64,000 nt of DNA from Embiotoca jacksoni. Its lineage: Eukaryota > Chordata > Actinopteri > Embiotocidae. Below, piece by piece: positions 54,251 through 64,000 of this stretch (position 1 is its first letter; each line of letters opens with the position of its first letter). The position numbers and the translations under genes are program-made. Location of the stretch: positions 6,414,926 through 6,478,925 of the forward strand of contig JAKOON010000007.1 of assembly GCA_022577435.1 (NCBI GenBank). The letters run 5' to 3'. The notes beneath the pieces were generated by a model. That model saw only the letters and a program-made list of their open reading frames with translations. It was not told where the DNA came from and did no database searches.

Positions 54251-57200
54251 AGAGCTAAAAACATGCAGACACACTGGAACTTGTGAGCATAAAAACAATG
54301 AAAAAGCACAACTAATTCCTGGTATATTATGGAGTCCAACTTCTTTTCTGGGACACACTATGGTAAAATAATTTTTTCTATTTTATTTTTTTATTTTCAG
54401 TCAATGCATGGCTAATGCAGGAGAATTAAATGCCGATAAAGAACAACCAATGCACAAGATCAAGAGAGCACATAAATACATACAGACACACAAATGACCC
54501 TATAGATTATTCTCACGCACACAACCTCCATGGGTCATGGATTCAAACGTTTCATGGATATCGCATCAACAGACAAGGGATCAAACACACTCTCCTGCTA
54601 AGGCAGATTAATGGAAAGGATCCCTTTTATTGTAATTAACAGCTGACAAGAGCAAATAGAATTGTAAAGTATATACTACTGCCTACTGCCTTTGAGTTAG
54701 GAAAGACTGAAATATTGTGGGAGGAGGTTCAAGTGTAATAGGATCAACAAAGCCAGAGCAGTAAGTGACACCAAGTAGCTTATGATATATCATATGTCAA
54801 ATCCGCTCCAAAGTCACATATGATTCATGTGGATTCTGTGGTCGCTGTCGAACGTTGCACGATACGGTTACAGGAATAGAAGGACGTGTTACTTGTCCAT
54901 CACGCCACAATTTTCTGGTATTTGTTGAAAGCGTGTTTAATGAAATGCGGTTCAACTTCAGTCAGGGATTTTAATAGGAAACATCTGTATTCTTTTATGC
55001 ATTAAATGATTAGCACCATGTCGACTTCCTCCTTCACAAAATTATCATGAACTACTGAACTAAAAGCACCAAACGCTGTTGGATTTGCAAAGATTTACTA
55101 AAGCACTGACAGTAAAAGTGAATACAAAAATGATCATAAAATCATCATAATGCATTTTTAAACACAGGTTGTGGTTGTTTTAATAAAAAAACTTTAAAAA
55201 AAAAAAATTCTTGGCCATACAGAGTGAAATATATGGATCAATTTTGGATAAAGTATTAGATTAAAAAGATGCTATGCTGGTATTATAGGTCTATTTTTTT
55301 TTTTAATCAAATTGGGCCCTCCCTTCTTAAAAAACACACTTAACCACATTCAGTACAAGTAAATAGGCTCACAATTGTGACCTTAGTCAACAAAGAGCAC
55401 AGGAGGAGGAAAAATAAATGACACTGCAGTAGTGGATAAACCACTTAAAATTTTGCAAAAATCACAAATATGTCCTACATTGGTCCAGTGCTAATGGTGG
55501 GCTTAGATGCTCAACACCAAGAAGAAGAAAAAAAGACCCAGGAAATGTTTGCTGCCAACAGAATCCTGTCGTCTAGTGGGTTGCATAACAGTGTGATACC
55601 TGCAGCTCAGAGCAAGAGAGACGGGTCCATGCTGCTGGATCACGAACCCCAGCTTAACGGTCTGCAACATATCAGATATACCGTAAATCTTCTGTAGAAT
55701 CCAATCAATCAGAGCTGACAAGAAACCAATCATTTGATAGTTTACAAGTTGCAGACAAGCATCAGTGTTTGACATCAAATATTGTTTAATCAATTGTTTT
55801 AACCCACTGAATGAGTATTTTATTCTTGTCAGAATAAATAGTACTATATAATGGGAATAGTATACTTCTGCCTTGAGGGGGGGAGAGGGGGGAGTCACTA
55901 CATGTAGCAGTGACTCTCATAGCACTTACAGATGTTTTAGTGCCCAGGCCCATTCCACTTCCATCTACAGCTATGAGCTAATGTGGGTTCTGCTTCGTAA
56001 CCTCGGTTCTGTCAGAAACTAAAAACTTAAATGATCTATTTCTACTACTTAAAAACATTTAACACCATCCGTCTCGTTACACCTTCTACTCCTGGATATC
56101 AGTATGATTTGACAAAGCACTAATGGGTTCAAATCAAACTTGGGTAAAGGATGATACAGGCACAGAAGATACAACAATTCCAAACATTAAAATGACTAAA
56201 CTCAATGCAAAGTTTTGAGCAGTTATGAAATTGGATGTGAGCACCATGTAATAATATCACTGGTAAGCTTTCACAGGTTGTGACAAGCCTCTTCATTAAT
56301 TACCTTCTCAAAAAAATGTCCTTGATGCAAGCCTCTCTGCCAAGAACACAGTCTCTGGCAGAGTAGATATGGAGGGCAGAATTTTCCTCTGCCCTCTGCC
56401 AACCAGATCAGATCCCAGATGGGCATCAAAACCACTCACACTGTAGTTTATTAATGCACATTTACAGCCTTTCCTGTTGTTCCAGGAAGGAAGGTAGCAG
56501 AGGGAGAGGGGGTGGAGGAGGAAAGTGGAGGAGTGAAGGCATGTGCACAGTTTTAAAGAACAGAAGTAAAAGGTGGAGTGGCGAAAAGGATGCTGACCTT
56601 AAAATGCCATTAGTATGAAGGCTCAGCACTGCAGAGATTTTACTGAACATTTGCAGCAAAGTCTTTCAATAAGGACCGATAAGTATTTTACAAAAAAACA
56701 GAAGCAAGGAAAGGTGGTTAGATTGCAAGTTGAGGCTGACAAGACACATAGCTATTGCCACCTATGTCACATTAGATCTGCTGCTGACTGTTCTGGTTCT
56801 TTCCCTTTGGATTTATTGAATTGACATTATTGTAATGCATGATTTTTTTTCTTTTTATTGATTGGAATTAGAATGATAAATATGGAATACTTAATCTAAT
56901 AACGACATCCTCTTGATGAAATTTGAATATTTTACATATTTTAAAAACATCAATGTTTTTTTTTAAATTTTAAAACAAGAGTACTGAGCTTTCAAGTTCT
57001 CATAACTCTTTCTCTACACTTTGATGAATTATTAAATAGTTTGTAATTCACCAACACTGCAGAATTAAAAATCTTAAATAATGAGCCTAAGTCATTTTTC
57101 AGATGTTTGTAGTCTCCACTCAGCAGTTGAATATGAATAGTTGGATGACAGAAAATGTATGATTGTGAAATGGTTAATTGTATCCCTGCTGTGTTGTGAC

Positions 57201-59589
57201 TGTGTTGCTATAATAGTTGCAGTAAACATTGTTTCACATAAATATGTTCTGTTAAAATGCTATGGTACATGTTCATGATTTGCAGTTATTTAAGGAAGTT
57301 TATTTACTCATAAATGCATGATTTATGGAAATGTATTCATAAATAAAAGAAATTCAGGTGTCAGTCAGGCACTTAGGCTAGGAGTTAGGTTGGAACCCAT
57401 TATTTTTATTTGGGAGTTTGACATGATGTTCTGGGAATGTTTTAATTCCTGCATGTCTTCACTGAAGACTGAAGACTCCATACAAGGACACATGTTCCTG
57501 TCCAGTGCAGTTAAATCAGCTAAAAATTTCCATGAGAAGATGAGGGCACAGACGACAAACCCAAATAAAGATGACAACAAACTGTGAGAGGATTGAAAAA
57601 TAACTCCTTACATTACTAGTGAAAAGATTAAAAATACAGTATCAGAAAATGTACACCAGCTAACCCATCTATATTAACAAGTGACGAACACACTGTAAAT
57701 TCCAGTTGCCCCAAGAGTCCCAACTAGCTTGGCCTTGATGCACGATTACATAAAGGATTCAAATCAAGGCATTCAGAGAGAGGAGATTTAGGAACAGCTA
57801 ACACCAACGCTATCTGAATCATCAAATATATGGGATTAACGTTTGATGGCTCAGTTTTCTGATGATGCATTTTGAGAGGGACAAGTTGTTTTGCGTGTGT
57901 CATGCTTTGTTAGGGGAACTAAAGCAGGAGAGTGTTGAGAAAGAAAAAAAAAAAAGACCAAATAACAGGCAAAGCAGGAGAAGACCAGATTCTGTCTTCG
58001 CATGTCAATTCTCTGATGAGCTGAGGTGGAACAAATAAGGTTATTCCAGAACAGTAGTCACTGCCTGAGACACGGGTCCTGCTTAACTTCACTGACAGGA
58101 CACCTCAACCAATCAGACAAACTTGTTCTTGTCACTTTCTCATGTGCTCCATGCATACACAATGACTTTGTAATTTAATGGTTTTCGCATATTATTTTCA
58201 CTACCCATATCAGTGTTTTGCAAAATTATTTTATGAACGAATAGGCTAATCCTTTATACTTTTTTTCCCACAATTTTACTGTATCATTAAAATTGACTTA
58301 TTCCAAGGAAAGACAACCCAGAAATGCAGAAAAGGTAAATAAATTGATGCTGCACTTTGAAAGACTTGGCTTAAGTAGAACCTTGATTGTATATTAAATT
58401 TGTAGTAGTGGCTACACACATGTTAAATCTTACATAAACCTCTCTTCCTGTCTCATAGAAGAAACTGAAATACATTGGACCCATCATTTCATTATTGTAG
58501 CACACTATTTAGACTATGAATTGAAACACATTTTCCAAGTCTTGCCATGTGACAATGGACGGATCCTGTTCACTCGCAGCTGTTACCCAGCCCGAATATT
58601 TCCTTCTACATCAGCCAAGTCAACCCAGCTGTTGACCTATCATGTGCTCAACACTCTCTCCAAAATGCACACAACACATATCTGAATGTTCAACCAGAAG
58701 AAAGCCAGTTCACGAGGGCAGTGAATGGTGGGGGCTGGTGGCAGTCATTACTCAAAGTAAGGCCAAAATAGTTGCCCTCATACTGTGCAGTGCAGTCACC
58801 CAATGGGCGATTTGATGCTCAGCACCACCCCGGATGGGAATACATCAGAAGAAACAGAGAATAAAAGCCATTTCATCTACTGTGATGCTGCACTGCTACA
58901 CGGAAAAATGTCACTCTTTTCTGTTTGTTTGCGGCAACACACTCTACTGTAGCTGGATCTCCACAGAAGCCTTGCCACCATTGTTGTGTGTGGCTTTGAC
59001 TATCTAAGTAGATCTATAAAGTCCGACACAGATCCACTGTGTTCCTCTGTTCAACTGGTCTGTACTGAAATGTCAGTATTCTCCATCTAACGCTCGTGAT
59101 TTTTTTTTTTTATGGCTTTTGTAAATATGAATTTTTTAGAGCCCAACAGAAGATGTCTATGGAAAAGGTGACAGTCTCGCTTTGTCATCCTGTCTAAATG
59201 CTACACAACCTCTGAAGACAGCCTGCGAGTAGCATGAAAACAACAACCTGTTCTGTGAGCTCTGTCAGTTTGAGGAAATCAAACCAGAGCTGTAGCACGT
59301 AACACCCGCGTCACAGCACGCCAGCAAGGAACACAATATTTGCCCTCCTGTTTATGGTGAGGTCATGGTCTTTGGTCATCTTGCTCTGCATGTTTCTTAT
59401 AAGAGACTCGCATAAATGCACGTGTGTGTGCGCGTGGGTCTAATATGATTGTACAACAAATATCACAGTGCACGCTGCAGTTTGTGTAGGCGGGCTTATC
59501 TGGGGAGTCCATCTGGCCAAGGGACCTTGGGGCATCTGGAGACCATGCCTGCATTTGTGTGTATGTCCCTGTACTTGCACATGTATTGT

Positions 59590-59790
59590 TGTGAGGACCC
59601 ATTTTAATTTTTACCTCTTTGGGAGGTGAGGATATTTTGGCTCATCCTCACTTTGGGACAGACCTTCAACGGGCTGTTTGAGACTTGGTTAGAATTACGT
59701 ATAGGTTAATGTAAAGGCTGGGATGCAAAGTTCAATTGTGATGCCTAAGAGGCTAGGAACTGCTTTATGTCAACGAGGGTCCTGACCAAG
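59590..59790 (+). repeat. Teleost GAGGAC / GGTTAGGG-type dispersed repeat, copy 2
   Basis: It contains TTGTGAGGACCCATTTTAAT, GGTGAGGATATTTTGGCTC, ATCCTCACTTTGGGACAG, GTTTGAGACTTGGTTAGAAT, TTCAATTGTGATGCC, AGGAACTGCTTTATGTCAAC and GAGGGTCCTGACCAAGAAAG. The block order equals the copy at 35869-36005 and the common fish consensus (GTGAGGACC ... GTCCTCAC ... GACTTGGTT ... ATTGTGATG ... TTATGTCAA ... GGTCCTCAC). This copy is the fuller of the two. Confidence 0.65.
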
Positions 59791-60874
59791 AAAGAAGAAG
59801 TGCTTATTTCTTTCTCTGTGTGAGTAAGTGCACATATACTATTTGTGCATATAAAGCCGTAATCCAGGTTTATGAAGTCTGGATCTGTAGCTTGAAATCA
59901 TCTGTGAGCATCCTGTTAAAACAGGGTTGTTTTTTTTTTAGCATAAAACTAAGCAGGTTGTATGATGAAAATATGCTGGCAGTTTAATTTTGACCAGAAA
60001 AAAAAAATACTTAACAGTAAATGCTTACAAACTGTGGAGTATTTTTAGTTTGTCTGCAGACATAAGTGTGCACATGCGTAAATTTTTTTGTCTTTCTATG
60101 TACAGTGTGTTTAATGCGTGTATGTGTTTAACCTGTCTTTCCCAGTGAGCCACCCATGAGACATGTAGACTGCACCGGTCTTATACCCAGTGGCAGTCTC
60201 CCAGATGTAACACTAATTCCCCACAGCAAACACTGTCCAAACACATGTCGACAAAAGCACCTACACCACCAACTTCAGGACATGAACCTCCCTTTTTTCT
60301 GCATTTCTGACTTGAGTAAATAGCTCTAGATTTTAACTGATCATATGCCCTCCTAGGATTAATTTGAAGCAACAACAAAATAATTAAACAGACCTCTTAG
60401 AGGGCAGGAAGAAAACAGGACCTGATGAATGCTGCAGCCTTCTATATACAAAAAAAAAGTCACCAGTTGCTTCAAAGCAGGCAGAACAATATCCCTCTCA
60501 TTTATCAAAATACAGTGTCACAAATAAAGTATGTCTACAAAGATCTGCAGTTGCTTGCGGTTCTGGTTCCGCCTCCTTACCAGGCCGTTATTGTGAGTCT
60601 GGTTCTGTGTGTTGTTTGTGCATTCGGATAGGATAGGGTGGGCATTACTTGATGCTACAGAACCAGCATTTCACTACTACACAGAACCCATTACACAGTT
60701 GAGGGGCACGGCCCAGGGAGAGGAGACGAGGTGGGGACTGAAGGATTTAGCTCTACACCAAGACATGAATTATGCAGCCGGGCCATCCAGACATGTAGTT
60801 GTGTATCTTTTATAAATGCCTTACAGAGGAAAAGCAAGTTTAGCTAACATTTCCTCCCGCCACTCTGTGCCACA

Positions 60875-60930
60875 CATCGAGGGAGAGAGAGTGACAGAGA
60901 GAGGAAAAAGAGAAAGGGAGGGAGGGTATT
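60875..60930 (+). repeat. GA-rich purine tract
   Basis: GAGGGAGAGAGAGTGACAGA is followed by GAGGAAAAAGAGAAAGGGAG. It is low-complexity polypurine sequence. Confidence 0.7.
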
Positions 60931-61309
60931 TCAACAGAAGCTTCTGGCACAGCCCGTGATAAAAACTGACATCTGAGAGCGATGCAGCAAAAAGAGTTCA
61001 TTCCAGCCGTCTTATGTGGGCACTGCACTTGAAGGATTTAAAATATGATACATGGAGTAGAGTTCTCCCTCCCTCTCACTTTGATCCCAAGTGAGGGTTT
61101 TACAAGAATCGTACTCGGTCAGGAGCATAAATAGGGCAAGGGGCACCATCTGTGCAAATTTGGGATGGATGAGTGGGTCATCATGTTAAGCCCTGCAAAT
61201 GGTGACCAATCAAAGTGCTTGCAAACAAGTGCTGTAAGTGACCACTCATTTTTATCAAGCAGTATACAAGACAATTCACATATAAGAGCTCCACAGAGGA
61301 CCAGGAGGC

Positions 61310-61421
<112 letters not shown>

Positions 61422-61889
61422 ATCTATAAATCCATGTGTCATACTGACATGCAAGTAAGTGAAATAGAGAGAAAGAGAAAAAAAGAGCGAAACAGCACGT
61501 ATGTGTGTGTTTAACACTGAGTCAAGCTCCAGGCTAGGTTTACTATCTGGTGTTTACAGAGAGGCTGATCAGAGGGATTACAATTACACAGAAACTGCTT
61601 AAGACAGCTGCTTTACTCAGCGTTATCAAACCACCCACGCTAGCCATACGCTGACATCCGACAACACACACACACAAGTGCTAAATGGAAATCTACACCC
61701 GTCCTGGTATTTTATGAGCACTTGTACGGGCAACAGGTGACTATCCAGGGTGCTGGTAGTTTTATCGACAACATTTCTCCTGGGATTACTGGCACCCAGA
61801 CATTTCTAACTGCAGGCGAGTCAAACAGTGTCTGAAAATAGCATTATTTGTCAGTCTACATGAAGTGTTAAAGGTCATCTTGCCATGTT

Positions 61890-62142
61890 GGGGCACGGTG
61901 GTGCAGTGGTTAGCACTGTTGCCTCACAGCAAAAAGGTTCTGGGTTCGAATCCGGTCCTGGGCCTTTCTGTGAGGAGTTTGCATGTTCTCCCTGTGCTTG
62001 CGTGGGTTCTCTCCGGGTTCTCCGGCTTCCTCCCATCATCCAAAAACATGGACCTCAGGACTGTGCTGACAGGTCATCATTGTTAATGAGAATTGGTTCT
62101 CAATTGATATTACCTGGTTAAATAAAGGTCAAATAAATAAAT
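61890..62142 (+). mobile_element. tRNA-derived SINE of the V-SINE (DANA/Mermaid-like) type
   Basis: The head GGGGCACGGTGGTGCAGTGG carries a pol III A box (TGGTGCAGTGG, 61899-61909) and B box (GGTTCGAATCC, 61943-61953) at normal spacing. The central core follows: TTTGCATGTTCTCCCTGTGC, GCGTGGGTTCTCTCCGGG, TTCTCCGGCTTCCTCCCAT and CCAAAAACATG. The 3' tail, ATTACCTGGTTAAATAAAGG then TCAAATAAATAAATG, resembles LINE-type tails. The structure matches V-SINEs of fish. The promoter boxes are intact and the element is close to full length. No clear target-site duplication was found. Confidence 0.85.
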
Positions 62143-64000
62143 GTTTCCGTTTCCTGTAACTCTTCAACTTTAGGTAATAATAGCAGTTTGATAAAGCAGT
62201 GTGACAAACATCAGTTATATAAAGCTGAATACTGTACACTTATGCAAGGGGGTAAGGGGACCCACGCTATAGAGTTTGATTTATGGTTCAGCATCTGTCT
62301 TGCAATTGCTGTGTTTATGTTCTTTCACTCACTGTAACAGAGAACCTCAATCAAGGTGAGCATATGTTTTGCAGTGGAAATAGCTCGGCTAGAGACAGGA
62401 GAATTTCCTTAATGGTGTCTTCCCTATCAAGGATATTTACCGGCATTGTACACTGGTAGGGGAAAACCGGAGCAGTTCATGCTGATTAGTATGGAAGCCA
62501 GGTGCGTACATGTCTTACCACTTAACCACTTAACTTACAACTTTATATCCAGCTAAAGTCAGCAAAAAATATAGACTGTTTATAAAATTAGACGAAGTCT
62601 CAGAGTCTTAGAAGAGAAGCCAATGCAGAAGTGCTTTAAAGTGCTCCAAAAAACATCTAGCTCCAATGAACTCCTGTTCAAAAAGCCTCAACTTCTGTCA
62701 AGACACACAAAGTAAATTAATTTTCTCCAGATGTAATTATGATGTTATTACGATTTTGGTAATAACATTAAAATTATTCCATCATTAATTAGATATTAGG
62801 TCTCAAAGAGAGTTATGTTTGAGGGCATGACTGGTCTGACTGACGTGCAGTCAGGTGTTCGGAATTGGTGGGCAGGCATAGTGTCCTCAGGTTCCCAGTA
62901 AGATTTCATCCCTCTTTTCTCCCCACCCCATCCAAATATGGTCACTTCTGGCTCCAAAAAACAAAGAAGGCGACAGCCAAAATGCCAGATTCAGGTCTTC
63001 CAAATGTCAGTTTACAAACCAATGGGTGACAACACAGTGGCCTACTATTTAGCTAAAACAAGCCATGAAAAAATAAGAATTCTATTGCACTTTGATTTCC
63101 AGTAACCATTTCATTTATTTAGGCTCTCGGCCCCTTTAACTGGCTGAGGTCTGGGTATCAACAAGCATTATCTCCAAAATACACCAATTCAGCCTAAAAA
63201 CTATATTTTTAAAACAACACAAAGGCCGCCAAAATATTTTTTGATACCATGTGAGACCGAATGACAGCTACAGGGAGGGATAGTGTAAGGTGAAGCACCA
63301 GTTGTTGATGATCCCCGTGTGAAAATGGTGCTGTAATTGAACACCCTGCCACTCTTTTCCAGAACAGTCTACATGGGGCCTGGGGAGTATCTGGGGAGCC
63401 AGACTGAAACACTCCAGCTTCATTTTTTATGACTTCATTGATTTCATTTATGTATTTGCCCATTGATAGATTGCTGATGGATGAATGGATTGCTGAAATT
63501 AATCAAAATAAGTACCTAGCTCACATCTTCGTCCTCTTGCACGGGGAGATTATTGTGTTCTTCGCACATTAATGGGCCCACAGCTGTTTGTGTGTTTGTG
63601 TGTATTTGAACAGCCAACAGTGATGAGCAGACGCCACGGCCACAAAACACAAAACTGCTTCACAGTGTTGCAGATAATTGCCATGACAACATCCACAGCT
63701 TGAGAGAAGAAATGAGATGGAATGACCGGAGCAGAAACACTGCAAAATTTGCAATGTACATAAATCGATCAAATCAGGTGATTTTTCCCATGGAATACAG
63801 GTTATTAATAGTTTAATGAGCAACAATTGTACCACTTAAGCATTAATTGCAACACCGAAGCTATCCTCCTTCACCTGCCAATTAGTGTCAGAGTTGATTG
63901 TTTTCAAAATGCTGTCACACATCATTCAAAACAAGCAGTGGGGATTTAGTGGGCTTGTCAGGATGGGACTCATATGCTGTCAATGAGAGAAAAGGGTGTG

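Overview
This window comes from a vertebrate genome, almost certainly a teleost fish. The evidence is AT-rich non-coding sequence, very long (TG/CA)n microsatellites, a tRNA-headed SINE of the fish V-SINE type, and one widely spaced gene with short, perfectly phased exons. There are no prokaryotic features.

The only gene I can support is fgf13, which encodes fibroblast growth factor homologous factor 2 (FHF2). It lies on the minus strand and runs from high to low coordinates. Five exons join into a complete 246-codon reading frame: first exon 1S at 24034-23845, exon 2 at 21222-21112, exon 3 at 15722-15619, exon 4 at 5206-5008 and exon 5 at 857-721. Every junction has GT/AG ends and the phase is preserved throughout. 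A second, alternative first exon (1Y, 47425-47258) lies about 23 kb upstream of 1S. It splices to the same exon 2 acceptor in the same phase. Exon 1Y also has its own in-frame acceptor, so it can be joined to a more distal exon such as the mammalian 1V. I could not find 1V or 1U here. The window therefore holds the whole common body of the gene, two of its alternative starts and a large 5' regulatory or intronic region, but no neighbouring gene.

Layout: 1-720 is 3' UTR or downstream sequence; 858-24034 holds the coding body and introns 4, 3, 2 and 1S; about 24035-25010 is the 1S leader and probable promoter; 25011-47257 is the 1Y-to-2 intron, which contains 1S; 47426-64000 lies upstream of 1Y, probably the intron leading to 1V or distal regulatory DNA. 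The non-coding part carries about nine dinucleotide microsatellites, a V-SINE, two copies of a common fish GAGGAC/GGTTAGGG-type repeat, and a pair of diverged copies of a repeat I cannot name. It also has a perfect 30-bp tandem duplication, a G-quadruplex motif and several stretches that look like conserved non-coding elements.

The two first exons would give channel modulators with the same beta-trefoil core but different N-termini. 1S has an inactivation-particle-like, NLS-bearing N-terminus, while 1Y has a Cys-containing one. I saw no previously undescribed biological system. The best leads are the alternative first-exon architecture, a leader hairpin next to the 1S start codon, an unnamed repeat pair, and an isolated GC-rich segment at about 43.85-44.11 kb.
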